Positions 24,851-33,210 of a DNA stretch of 55,048 nt are shown piece after piece (positions within the stretch are counted from its first letter, which is position 1; each line of letters starts with the position of its first letter). This DNA comes from Prochlorococcus sp. AG-409-B13 (GTDB taxonomy: Bacteria; Cyanobacteriota; Cyanobacteriia; PCC-6307; Cyanobiaceae), in assembly GCA_003216035.1 (NCBI GenBank), contig QCJM01000006.1, positions 1 to 55,048 on the forward strand, written 5' to 3'. The notes beneath the pieces are model-generated. The model was not told the DNA's origin. It made no database searches and saw nothing but the letters and a program-made list of their open reading frames with translations. Both the position numbers and the translations under genes were made by a program.

Positions 24851-26095
24851 ATGAAAAATTACTCAGTTATTACAAGATGTAGAGCTTGCGGATCCTCTGA
24901 TCTGAAAAAGGTAATAGATCTTGGAGAAATGTGTCTCTCAGGTAATTTTCCTAAGTCTACAGAAGAAGAACTGGTAAAAGGTCCAATAGAACTGGTACTT
25001 TGTGGAAATAAAGAAGAATGTGGATTACTTCAACTTCGACAAACATATAACTTGGAAGAACTTTATGGACGTGATTATGGTTATAAGTCTGCTTTGAATA
25101 AAAGCATGGTTCAACATCTGAAATCTAAAGTTGAGAATATACTCAAGCTAGGCTTATTAGCAGATGGAGATATTATACTAGATATTGGTAGTAATGATGG
25201 GACTACACTAAACTCTTATCCAAATAATAACTATAAGCTTCTCGGAGTTGATCCATCAGCTGAACAACTAAAAAAATCCTATAATAAAAATATCGATTTA
25301 ATTGTGGACTTCTTTTCATCTAAGAAGTTTAAAAATCATTTTGATGATAACTCAAAGGCAAAAGTTATTACAAGCTATTCAATGTTCTATGATTTAGAAG
25401 ACCCTGTTTCATTTTCAAAAGAAGTATCCAATATTCTTCATCCAGAAGGAATATGGAATTTAGAGCAAAGCTATCTTCCCAGAATGCTTTCAATGAATAG
25501 CTTTGATACAATTTGCCACGAACATTTGGAGTATTATGGGTTAAGACAAATATCTTTTATTCTTAACAAAGCAGGTTTATCAATAATAAGTTATGAATTT
25601 AATGAAGTTAATGGTGGTAGTATATCAATTATAGCTGGTCATACTTCTTCCAGATTAGTTACTGAGGCCGATTCACAAGAAAACCCAGATATTTCAGAAG
25701 CTTCAAATCGTATTACTGATATTGAGACGTATTCAAAATTTCAGCATAATATAGAAGAATCAAGAGATTCAATTATTGACCTGCTCATATCCTTAAAGAA
25801 AGAATCTATGAATGTATACGGGCTTGGAGCATCAACCAAGGGAAATACCCTTCTTCAATATTGCAAAATAGGAACAGATTTAATTGCGGGTATAGGAGAG
25901 ATCAATAAGGATAAAATCGGTTGCTTCACCCCTGGTACTAATATACCGATTGTATCTGAAGAAGAAGCTATTCAAAACAGTGATTACTTACTAATCCTCC
26001 CTTGGCATTTTAAGAAGTCTTTTGTTGAGAATAAAAAATATAAAGGAAAAACTTTAATATTTCCCTTGCCAACTATTGACCTTATAGCAATTTAA
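24851..26095 (+). CDS. Sugar C-methyltransferase (NDP-hexose type)
   Basis: 414 residues with three parts: an N-terminal zinc-binding domain (Cys10, Cys13, Cys51, Cys57), a SAM-binding methyltransferase domain (ILDIGSNDGTTL, 109-120) and a C-terminal domain (NVYGLGASTKGNTLLQYC, about 323-340) typical of sugar C-methyltransferases such as TylC3 and NovU. CHEHLEYYG (about 223) contains the His-Glu-His catalytic block of this family. Such enzymes add a methyl to the carbon next to a 4-keto group. The 4-keto sugar is supplied by Gmd encoded 37 bp upstream. Product: probably a GDP-3-C-methyl-4-keto-6-deoxyhexose (inference). Full family length. Confidence 0.88.
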   Translation: MKNYSVITRCRACGSSDLKKVIDLGEMCLSGNFPKSTEEELVKGPIELVLCGNKEECGLLQLRQTYNLEELYGRDYGYKSALNKSMVQHLKSKVENILKLGLLADGDIILDIGSNDGTTLNSYPNNNYKLLGVDPSAEQLKKSYNKNIDLIVDFFSSKKFKNHFDDNSKAKVITSYSMFYDLEDPVSFSKEVSNILHPEGIWNLEQSYLPRMLSMNSFDTICHEHLEYYGLRQISFILNKAGLSIISYEFNEVNGGSISIIAGHTSSRLVTEADSQENPDISEASNRITDIETYSKFQHNIEESRDSIIDLLISLKKESMNVYGLGASTKGNTLLQYCKIGTDLIAGIGEINKDKIGCFTPGTNIPIVSEEEAIQNSDYLLILPWHFKKSFVENKKYKGKTLIFPLPTIDLIAI

Positions 26096-26097
26096 AA

Positions 26098-27030
26098 ATG
26101 TACGATTTATTGGTTGGATCAAACGGACAAGATGGAAAAATACTTTCCAACCTATTAATTGAGCAGGGTATAGATGTTATTTTAGTATCAAGGAATGATA
26201 TTTTAATACAAACAAAATCTATAAAAAAAAGGATTGAGCGAAATTCAAATTGGTTTAATATTTTCTCAGATCTAAGTATAAGGAATGTCTTTTATTTGGC
26301 TGCAATAAGTAGATCTTCAGAGCATATTAATAAAGAAAGTAGCATAGAGCAACTATCAACTAATTCAGTTGATATGTTTTCCATAATAAATACCTTGCTA
26401 TCTTCAGGTTCCAGCCCCAAGCTTTTTTATGCATCTAGTTCACTTGTATTTGGAAATAGGGATTTAGATCTAGTCAATGAACAAACCTCCCGAGCACCTT
26501 CATGTATATATTCTAAGAGTAAACTTATAGGCGAATATATCTGTGATTCCCTTACAAAGGATGGTATAGAATCTTATACTGGAATATTATTCAATCACGA
26601 GTCATCATATAGAAAAAGTAACTTTCTTTTTAGCAAGGTCATACAAACAGCTATATATGCACAAAAATCAAACAAACAAGTAGAATTGAAACTAGGAGAT
26701 CCAACCTCAAAGCTGGACGTAGGCTATGCACCAGAATTTATAGAAGCAATAATATCCCTGATAAATTCATCCTCTCCAGGAAGTTATATAATTTCTACAA
26801 ATACATTGTTTTCAATCTCAGAGATAGTCGATATGATTTTATCTAACTTAGGGGTGAAACATCTAGTTTATGTTAATTACGAATCTTCTAACTTGATTAG
26901 ACCTCCTAGGCAAATACGAGGAGATAATTCAAAATTGGAGTCGGTTCTAGGTTGGAAGCCTGAGATTTTTGGACAAGATTTAGTCTCAAGACTTGTTGTT
27001 GATTATCAGAAAGAGAATTTATTTAATTAG
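26098..27030 (+). CDS. NAD-dependent epimerase/reductase (SDR), Gmd-like
   Basis: 310 residues. Extended SDR fold: N-terminal VGSNGQDGKIL (6-16), YASSSLVFGN (about 115) and YSKSK (about 139-143, catalytic Tyr and Lys). The GQDG variant and NHESSYRKSNF resemble Gmd rather than RmlD or GalE. The loop GSNGQDG lacks one Gly of the usual GxxGxxG. Its start is 2 bp after the methyltransferase stop, so the two are translationally close. It most likely reduces or epimerises the C-methylated 4-keto sugar to the final GDP-sugar. It could alternatively be a second, divergent dehydratase. Confidence 0.75.
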   Translation: MYDLLVGSNGQDGKILSNLLIEQGIDVILVSRNDILIQTKSIKKRIERNSNWFNIFSDLSIRNVFYLAAISRSSEHINKESSIEQLSTNSVDMFSIINTLLSSGSSPKLFYASSSLVFGNRDLDLVNEQTSRAPSCIYSKSKLIGEYICDSLTKDGIESYTGILFNHESSYRKSNFLFSKVIQTAIYAQKSNKQVELKLGDPTSKLDVGYAPEFIEAIISLINSSSPGSYIISTNTLFSISEIVDMILSNLGVKHLVYVNYESSNLIRPPRQIRGDNSKLESVLGWKPEIFGQDLVSRLVVDYQKENLFN

Positions 27031-27043
27031 AGGTTTTAATTAC

Positions 27044-27931
27044 TTACTTTAATGTTAAACACTTACTTTTAAGCGTAAAATATACTTGCTTTGAAATATA
27101 TCTAGATATGTATAGTGAAAGTCCAAGTAACCTCACTAGTCCTTGCAAAATAAAAAATGGTATATAAATTAATCCCCCTTTAATTATACCCTTAAAAGAA
27201 TAAATGATTGGATACCTTATTAAAAGATGAAACAACATAGATAGTGCTCTCTCAGGGTTTTTGATACAAAACTGCCCATCTCCTTTCCCATACCATAGGA
27301 ATTTCTTTAAATAAGAAGAAAAATTACAAAAGTGTTCTTGCTCTATTATCACATTAGCAACACCTATTTTTAGAGCTGGAAATTTCGAAAGTCTGTACAT
27401 AAAATCTGTGTCATCAATCTCACTAGTTATTTCTCCGTCAAATTTTATATGGTTAAAAACTGATTTTCGATAAAGGGCTGGCGCAGTTCCTATCATTCTC
27501 TTTTGGCCAGGAATATTATGGAAAAGCTTCGAGTGAAACCCCTCAGACTTAACCCAGTAACCAGATTCTATAGATGGCTTTAGTCCACTTTGAATTATAT
27601 CTAGGTTCATTTGTGTTAAATCAGCCTTTAATCTAATTAAATCGCCCTTTTTAAGCCTGTGATCAGCATCTATGAATGCAATATAATCATTTACAGAGTT
27701 GTCTATTCCCCTTTGCCTATCATTGCTAAGTCCTAAATTCTTGCCCTCAAGTATTTTTATTTTGTCATATTGATTGGCTATTGATATAGTTTTATCTTTT
27801 GAGCCGCCATCTACTAAGATTACTTCCCCTGGATTATTCTCATATACTGAATCCAGACATTTCTTCAATCGCCTCTCTTCATTCAAAACGCATACAATAA
27901 CAGATATATCTTTAGCCACTTCCTTAAACAT
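27044..27931 (-). CDS. Glycosyltransferase family 2
   Basis: 295 residues with a GT-A domain: VIVCVLNEERRLKKCLDSVYE (about 10-30), VDGGSKDKT (about 40-48, nucleotide site), IAFIDADHRL (about 87-96, DxD metal site) and a later EIDDTDFMYRLSKF (about 185), which plays the role of the catalytic acidic residues. The C-terminal 60 residues hold a hydrophobic stretch (YPIIYSFKGIIKGGLIYIPFFIL) that may attach it to the membrane. Convergent with the gmd cassette; its stop is 14 bp from the SDR stop. It may use the GDP-sugar made next door, but this cannot be read from sequence. Confidence 0.85.
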   Translation of the reverse strand: MFKEVAKDISVIVCVLNEERRLKKCLDSVYENNPGEVILVDGGSKDKTISIANQYDKIKILEGKNLGLSNDRQRGIDNSVNDYIAFIDADHRLKKGDLIRLKADLTQMNLDIIQSGLKPSIESGYWVKSEGFHSKLFHNIPGQKRMIGTAPALYRKSVFNHIKFDGEITSEIDDTDFMYRLSKFPALKIGVANVIIEQEHFCNFSSYLKKFLWYGKGDGQFCIKNPERALSMLFHLLIRYPIIYSFKGIIKGGLIYIPFFILQGLVRLLGLSLYISRYISKQVYFTLKSKCLTLK

Positions 27932-28136
27932 AAAAAGCGCTATTATAATAGCATGTTAAGCCTTCTCAAGTTCTTCTAATAATTAATCACACTAGATATA
28001 TCTCTATATTTATGAATTTTCCCAAAAATAGAAAAAAACTTCTGTAAAAAGTATCCACGCAATCGTGGAATTATTCATACCCAAGTTCCTATATCTTTTA
28101 ATCGTATCAGGTTGATTTGTCGAATTGTGGTAAGCA

Positions 28137-28292
28137 TCACTTATTTATTTGAGAGCGAAGAACTAACTGGCGCTTGAGTTTCACATTCTCCACCTTTAGT
28201 CTTTCCATCTCCTTCTGATATTTATCTATCAAATCCAGCGTCCATTTCCAATCTTTCTCCTGACAGTGTTTTCTTGCTGCGTCCCAATCCAT
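28137..28292 (-). CDS. Small helical protein, 51 residues
   Basis: ATG at 28292: MDWDAARKHCQEKDWKWTLD, then a charged helix with heptad-like Leu/Val (KEMERLKVENVKLKRQLVL), probably a short coiled coil. It is too short for a standard gene call but reads cleanly in one frame. Function unknown. Confidence 0.5.
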   Translation of the reverse strand: MDWDAARKHCQEKDWKWTLDLIDKYQKEMERLKVENVKLKRQLVLRSQINK

Positions 28293-28473
28293 AGTAAAAA
28301 CTCCGAAATTTGAACGATCTCCTTTGCTATTTGATTATGGTCAAGACCAGTCTTCTTTGCATTCTCAAACTTAGAGGTATCCAAAATTTCCTTAAAAGGA
28401 GATCAACCTCCTTGATAGTGGATTTCTTCGACTTTCTTCTCATTTGATTGGTAGCATTACAAAGTGCTTCCCA

Positions 28474-28830
28474 TTAGGGATGAGGAGCAACCATCACACT
28501 CCCTATTGATGGTCTTCCATCTGAATCAAAAATACTTCTTTCCCAGGCCTCAATTCGATTGGAATTATTACCTGAAGCAAATCTCTTCTCGGTGCATTCC
28601 GCAAAGTTCCAACCTTTTGTCTTCTTGTCGGAGTTGATTCCGCGCCATTTACGTTTATTACCTTTGAAGTCGTAATAACGTTGAGTCCTTTCCAGCTGAA
28701 CTCTAACCCAGTCATCGTCTAAGATTTCAGGCAGAACAAGTTGCCTGAAATCAAAACTACAACCTGTTCTACACCCTACAGTTGGATGAATAGCATTTTG
28801 TGGAATAATTCCCATGCCAAGTAGCTTCAT
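28474..28830 (-). CDS. Hypothetical protein, 118 residues
   Basis: Starts MKLLGMGIIPQNAIHPTVG. The middle is rich in aromatic and basic residues (RVQLERTQRYYDFKGNKRKWRGI) and the end is KRFASGNNSNRIEAWERSIF. No signal peptide or membrane helix, no family recognised. Another frame on the same strand overlaps it (28503-28715) but has worse composition. It lies in a zone of small and damaged genes. Confidence 0.45.
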   Translation of the reverse strand: MKLLGMGIIPQNAIHPTVGCRTGCSFDFRQLVLPEILDDDWVRVQLERTQRYYDFKGNKRKWRGINSDKKTKGWNFAECTEKRFASGNNSNRIEAWERSIFDSDGRPSIGSVMVAPHP

Positions 28831-29142
28831 ACCGTTACAATCTTTTTCTCTCCCAGAACCCTACTGATGCTGGCAAAACTAAGACTCTTTTTTTGCCTGA
28901 TATTTCGATAGGAACAATCCGTATTGCTTAGTCGAACTAAAAGTTCTTATTTGCTGAGCTATGGCTCCATGTGTGATTTTGAGTAGTGAGAACAAGTTTT
29001 GGGAAGAATTTATAAAATTCTTTAGCTCGCTGGATAGTGGCTGAAAAATCAATATCTGCAGCTCCATCACCAATTTTAAAGCATCAAGGCCCTTAGATAT
29101 AAACTTAGGAATGAAAGACGAATTTCTTTTTCAGCTTGAATA
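28831..29142. other. Decayed coding stretch
   Basis: On the minus strand two frames carry protein-like pieces (GDGAADIDFSATIQRAKEFYKF... and QIRTFSSTKQYGLFLSKYQ) that do not join without a frameshift near 28940. No family recognised. Probably a broken gene. Confidence 0.3.
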
Positions 29143-29787
29143 ATGCCTTATCTGCTTACTTCAGCAAAAGGAAGATTATTTCTAGATGACGAGATGAAGG
29201 ACCAAATACTTCCGGTCCTTGACCATCCTGCTGGAATTAAAAAAGGATGCTTGGCAATTGATGCATCAATGTCCAACATCTTAAGTATTTGCGAGCATCT
29301 CCTTTACCGCTTTATTCGTGCTGGTGGTATATTTCAAGGGCAAAATGAGAGATGGAGAAGTCATACTTCATTGAACATCGTTAAAGGTTTTGGAAAATTA
29401 GATGAGATGGGAGACTTAAATTGGTTTAGCGAGGATATGAAATACCAGAATCCAAGCCTAATTACAAGAGGTTGGTGTTATTTGTTAAGTGGGACATTGC
29501 ATAGATTCTTTTATAAAGATTGGCATTTATACCGAAATTCTCGTCCTTTAGTAAATGGTGATTATCATTGGTGGCTCCAGGATAATTGTGGGAATATTAT
29601 AGATCTAACTGAAGAGCAATATATTCTTAATGGTATCAATAATTGTAGAGAAGATGGTTACAAGAGAGGACCTCTAGGATTGTCATATTCAGTTAAAACC
29701 AGAAATATGGCATTTACTATCCTGAATGATTTATGTGGAGAACCAGTAGATATAAATGTAATAAGTGTTACTAATTACCAGGAATGA
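29143..29787 (+). CDS. Hypothetical protein with possible Cys-His-Asp triad, phage-like
   Basis: 214 residues, soluble. The C-terminal half has RGWCYLLSGTLHRFFY (Cys about 111), DYHWWLQDNCGN (His about 139) and IIDLTEEQY (Asp about 150). This order, with HWW(L/V)xxxxGxIIDLTxEQY, is familiar from small proteins of phages and resembles the Cys-His-Asp arrangement of papain- and transglutaminase-like folds, where Cys is the nucleophile. No nearby phage structural genes support a virion role. The start ATG at 29143 has AATG context without a strong ribosome site. Catalysis is a guess from motif order; function unknown. Confidence 0.5.
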   Translation: MPYLLTSAKGRLFLDDEMKDQILPVLDHPAGIKKGCLAIDASMSNILSICEHLLYRFIRAGGIFQGQNERWRSHTSLNIVKGFGKLDEMGDLNWFSEDMKYQNPSLITRGWCYLLSGTLHRFFYKDWHLYRNSRPLVNGDYHWWLQDNCGNIIDLTEEQYILNGINNCREDGYKRGPLGLSYSVKTRNMAFTILNDLCGEPVDINVISVTNYQE

Positions 29788-29830
29788 TGAATTCCTTGTC
29801 TTCCTGTAAATATGCTTGGTCTCCACTAGA

Positions 29831-30079
29831 TCAATCCTTTAATAGGGAATGATCCCAAGCTTGTTCAAAGACTGCACATTGCTCGCAGAGATTTTTTAGT
29901 GCTTCTGTCTCAAGTTCATTGCAGACGAAATCTATCTTCGAATCAATTTCTTTCTCAAGTTTTGGTTCAGGAATAGCTTGATACGTCCTTGCTATTTGAT
30001 ATGTAAATGAAAGAAGATCCTTGGCCTTTTTTTCTTTGAGCCATCGATGAGCCTTCATTATGTTTGTAATTCTTTTCAT
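29831..30079 (-). CDS. Hypothetical protein, 82 residues
   Basis: A helical charged protein (MKRITNIMKAHRWLKEKKAKDLL, LEKEIDSKIDFVCNELETEAL, then CEQCAVFEQAW). Two internal ATG codons (at 30058 and 30079) could serve as starts. No membrane segment; family unknown. Convergent with 29143-29787. Confidence 0.45.
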   Translation of the reverse strand: MKRITNIMKAHRWLKEKKAKDLLSFTYQIARTYQAIPEPKLEKEIDSKIDFVCNELETEALKNLCEQCAVFEQAWDHSLLKD

Positions 30080-30173
30080 AATGTTGTTTCTTCTTAAAGG
30101 GGTGTCATTCCCAAAATTCCTATTGACGGGACTGGAAAATATATTCTCTCCTGATTTAAGATATTTAATTAAA

Positions 30174-31457
30174 TTAGTCCTTAATGATTTTCTTTATTCT
30201 GCTTGCCATAAGATTGAATCCTTGGTCAGTCATATGACAATGATCACAAAATATACTAGATGCTGAATTCCTAAGTTCATTCTTTATTTCTAAATCTTCA
30301 TTAAAGTCATATACTTTTGCCTTTAGCCCTGACTCATCAATAGCTTTTTTGATTCTTGTTATGAGATTCTTATGAATCACCTTTTTAATACCTAAACCTA
30401 AAATGTTGTCTAATGAAAAATTACCTTTATTCAATAGCGAATCAGATAGCATTAGTTGCGCAGGATGTAAAACTATGTCTTGGTATAGTAAGAATAGATT
30501 AGGTTGGGACAACATATAGATATCAAGATTATACTTCCTTTGAAGGTATATTAGGATTGCCAGGGATGCTTCCAAAGAGGGTTCGATTATCCGAAAATAT
30601 TCCTCCAAAGTTGACTCTTCCAATAAATAAGATATTAGCTCTGGCAACTTACTGATAAGATCAATCCCTTGAAAAATTGACTTAGTTCTAGATTCAGATT
30701 CTATTGAATTAATTGCTTCCTCATTTATATGGCTTTCAACTATTTCTTTAGACTCTAAAAATACTCTATTTTTAGAGTACATTCCTCGCTTAGAAAAAGT
30801 TTTTACATAATCACTCTGAAGTGCAGAAAATAATTTTCTAATGTCCAATTTCTTTGATTCATTCTGTTTAGAGCCTTCTGTAAGTTCTTTAAGAATATTC
30901 TGAACATAGCTCACCCATTTACTTCCCTTGCCAATTAAGCTAAAGGTAGCCCTAATGTCAAAATTTATTAGGTCACAAGCAGGGTAAAAAATTGAATGAG
31001 CATTTGAAAAAAATAGTGAGAAATCATTTTCAAATCCATAGAATAAAAGCTTCCCAGGAGATTCATCTCTTGTGGCATACTTATTAAATAAGGAAGATGT
31101 CATTAGACTATTTTGTATTATTGTTGACCCAGGGTTCCCTAGATTAATTACCGGCCTTTGCAATTTAGAAGCCAATTGGCTTGACAAAGTAAAGCGATCC
31201 TGACTTGCGCAACATCCCATTGCTGCAGAGCTTCCCATCAACAAAATCCCACTTGGGTCTTTAAATGAATTGCTTATTTTTAATTTTCTTTCTCCTAGGT
31301 AAGTATTCCTTATTAGATGATCATCATATGTGCAGATTCTTTTGTCATAACAGTAATATATTGCACCAACTGTAGGAGACCAAAAGGTCCTCATAAGATT
31401 CTCATACTGACGAGCTATGCCTATATTCTTCTCAAGATTTAATTCCATGGGGATCAA
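30174..31457 (-). CDS. SGNH-fold hydrolase-like protein
   Basis: 427 residues. The blocks of the SGNH fold can be followed: ILLMGSSAAMGCCASQDRFT (about 70-90, Ser nucleophile block), VINLGNPGSTIIQNS (about 107-120, Asn/Gly oxyanion block) and, at the C-terminus, FCDHCHMTDQGFNLMASRI (about 400-418), the Asp-x-x-His block. Long insertions separate them, so it is larger than simple GDSL esterases and resembles proteins tied to polysaccharide acylation. No signal peptide is obvious, so it may act in the cytoplasm. Start ATG at 31457 or 31448. Transcribed alone. Confidence 0.65.
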   Translation of the reverse strand: MIPMELNLEKNIGIARQYENLMRTFWSPTVGAIYYCYDKRICTYDDHLIRNTYLGERKLKISNSFKDPSGILLMGSSAAMGCCASQDRFTLSSQLASKLQRPVINLGNPGSTIIQNSLMTSSLFNKYATRDESPGKLLFYGFENDFSLFFSNAHSIFYPACDLINFDIRATFSLIGKGSKWVSYVQNILKELTEGSKQNESKKLDIRKLFSALQSDYVKTFSKRGMYSKNRVFLESKEIVESHINEEAINSIESESRTKSIFQGIDLISKLPELISYLLEESTLEEYFRIIEPSLEASLAILIYLQRKYNLDIYMLSQPNLFLLYQDIVLHPAQLMLSDSLLNKGNFSLDNILGLGIKKVIHKNLITRIKKAIDESGLKAKVYDFNEDLEIKNELRNSASSIFCDHCHMTDQGFNLMASRIKKIIKD

Positions 31458-31762
31458 TTATATTGAAATATACTGCGTTTAATATTAATCCTATTAAAGC
31501 AACTCCAGGGCAACAACCAATTTAAATTACCTGCTTCTTTTCTATTCTCAAAAACGCTTGATCAGGTTCACCCCCTCATGGATATGACGGTGGTGATTAG
31601 AGATTAAATGAGCCATATGGTTTTTGAAACAGGGATAGGAGGAATTCCCACAGTTGAGGACAACTTGACTTCCTCTTAAAGGCACTGTGACTTGGGGCTC
31701 TAGGTAGCTCTACTCTTGGGATTTGCCAATGACTTTGGCAAGTTAGGCTCCTTCCCCCCTTT
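31458..31762. other. Intergenic stretch, nothing recognised
   Basis: Only tiny frames. A 7-bp inverted repeat (TTGCCAA/TTGGCAA) around 31726-31744 is the only visible structure. Confidence 0.3.
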
Positions 31763-31927
31763 TTACCAATGAATTAGACTGCTTTTTCGGTACAAATGTA
31801 CTGGAGCTGGAGTGTTTTGCTCGAGGAGCTTTCGTTCCAGCAGCTCAGTCGTTGAATTCTTATTGGCCCCTTGACCGCTGAAATAAGGGTCAATGGGGAT
31901 AAAAGGTTCTTTTACAAGCTCAAGAAA
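31763..31927 (-). other. Protein-like reading frame directly after, and in frame with, rpmG
   Basis: Immediately after the rpmG stop the same frame continues open for 54 codons with protein-like content (EPFIPIDPYFSGQGANKNS, LLERKLLEQNTPAPVHLY, RKSSLIHW, stop at 31763). There is no ATG, GTG or TTG at its beginning, so it would need an odd start (ATT) or readthrough. It may be a truncated gene joined to rpmG by deletion. Confidence 0.35.
31789..31802. promoter_or_regulatory. LexA-box-like site
   Basis: GGTACAAATGTACT fits RGTACNNNDGTWCB at every position. It lies inside the protein-like frame at 31763-31927, so it may be coincidence. Confidence 0.25.
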
Positions 31928-32125
31928 TTATTTAATTTCTTTGTGGATAGTCATCTTATTGAGTTGAGGACAGAACTTTTTGAGTTCTAACCTTTCAGTT
32001 GTGTTTCTTCGGTTCTTTTCGGTCGTGTATCTTGAGACTCCAGGAGAACGCTTCTCTGAACTGGGAGCAGTCCTACACTCAGTACATTCCAAGGTGACAA
32101 CTATCCTGGTACCTTTTTTTGCCAT
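31928..32125 (-). CDS. rpmG: 50S ribosomal protein L33
   Basis: 65 residues, a full-length bacterial L33 of the large ribosomal subunit. [49 protein letters not shown] and the final HKEIK are close to picocyanobacterial L33; the two Cys pairs (CxxC near 14-17, single Cys near 53) are partly kept. In cyanobacteria rpmG is normally followed by rpsR (S18); here no rpsR follows and both sides are island DNA. It may be an extra copy or a core gene stranded by rearrangement. A ribosome site is not distinct. Confidence 0.9.
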   Translation of the reverse strand: MAKKGTRIVVTLECTECRTAPSSEKRSPGVSRYTTEKNRRNTTERLELKKFCPQLNKMTIHKEIK

Positions 32126-32608
32126 ATGAACTGAGCTCCTCTTTAGGAAGTCCTTTACAGATTGGCAATACTACAAGCCAGGAGGTCACTTTTTCAAATT
32201 GATCAATGGAAAGAAGGATCGCCTTCACATACCCCTATCAACTAATGAGTTCACCGTGAAGGAACAGAATTCTCTTTCTTATCAACCACTCTTGACGCAG
32301 TAAAAAAATGCATAGCTCATCGAGCGGTTTTATACCGAAACCCTTGAATGAGTAGTACCGATAACCTGTTTTCCCCTTCTAGGAATCTATTGATCTCTAT
32401 GAAAAATACGATCTAATTATTTTTTCTGTTTTTGGAACTCATTAAAATTCATATTAAAGAATCCCTTTTAAGTAAATGGAGGTTATTAAAAGCATTCAAC
32501 CTAGAGTAAATTTCTTTAAAATAATTTGTAAGAGTGAGAGAAATCAGTATCATCTTCCATATCATCCTCAGGTTTGAATTCTATGGTGAAATTAACTTCC
32601 AGAGAATT
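32126..32608. other. Intergenic stretch with sRNA-like copy E
   Basis: No gene is supported. The plus-strand frame around 32145-32300 has a protein-like piece ([19 protein letters not shown]) without a start. A hairpin element occurs at 32302-32365. Confidence 0.3.
32302..32365 (-). ncRNA. Weak sRNA-like copy E
   Basis: Minus strand: ACTACTCATTCAAGGGTTTCGGTAT, a GCTCGATGAGC hairpin core and seven T (32302-32308 as A on plus). The CTCGATGAG core and the linker end CGGTAT are as in copies A and B, the motif itself is degraded. Confidence 0.35.
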
Positions 32609-32740
32609 TTATTCGGAACATTGCTTCTCAATTATATCGCTAAGAGATCCACCGGAATCAACTTTGCCATTTTCAACGTTAACCTTGTTCTTGCTTGATC
32701 GATGGTTTGCTAAAAAATTTATGTTAAGGGCTCGATCCAT
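32609..32740 (-). CDS. Small ORF, 43 residues, possibly a remnant
   Basis: ATG at 32740: MDRALNINFLANHRSSKNKV, then an acidic end (GSLSDIIEKQCSE). After the stop another frame continues protein-like (NSLEVNFTIEFKPEDDMEDD) to about 32524, which suggests a frameshifted longer gene. Family unknown. Confidence 0.3.
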   Translation of the reverse strand: MDRALNINFLANHRSSKNKVNVENGKVDSGGSLSDIIEKQCSE

Positions 32741-32775
32741 ACTACATTACTTATTAACTCAATGAGTTGAAAGTA

Positions 32776-33198
32776 TCAAGATAATAAAAAAGTGATTTGA
32801 ATGGGAACAGCATCTAGATCTTTCAAGGCATTTTGGAGGACCTTGTTTTCTGTAGGAACATTGATGACAAAGTTTTTATTCCTGACCGAAGGTATAGACG
32901 CTAGTGCAGATATAGAATTAGAAATTTTAAGGATAATCTCCTTATATAAGTCTATTTCATCAAAGATTAAATTTATGCCGATTGAATTCTCATAAGTACA
33001 GTAACAAGTTCCTACTTCTTTATTAGACCTGTAAATAATATACCATTTCCTATAAGGATGATTTTTAACAAAATGAATATGTTCTTTGAAGCTTACTATA
33101 TTTTTATTACTAATAGTATATTTCCTATGCTTTAATAACTCATAAAGTATATATGCATGTTCTCTGCTGCTAGAATTTACTTCTAATAAGGTAATCAT
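32776..33198 (-). CDS. GNAT-like protein in nonulosonate gene group
   Basis: 140 residues. The block HPYRKWYIIYRSNKEVGTCYCTYENSIG resembles the central strands of GNAT acetyltransferases often found beside nonulosonic-acid synthases, but the classic acetyl-CoA loop (Q/RxxGxG/A) is not clear. Its start is 12 bp after the stop of the GNAT gene at 33211-33687, so they probably share a transcript. It may be a degenerate transferase or an accessory subunit. Confidence 0.5.
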   Translation of the reverse strand: MITLLEVNSSSREHAYILYELLKHRKYTISNKNIVSFKEHIHFVKNHPYRKWYIIYRSNKEVGTCYCTYENSIGINLIFDEIDLYKEIILKISNSISALASIPSVRNKNFVINVPTENKVLQNALKDLDAVPIQITFLLS

Positions 33199-33210
33199 AG
33201 TATACAGATT

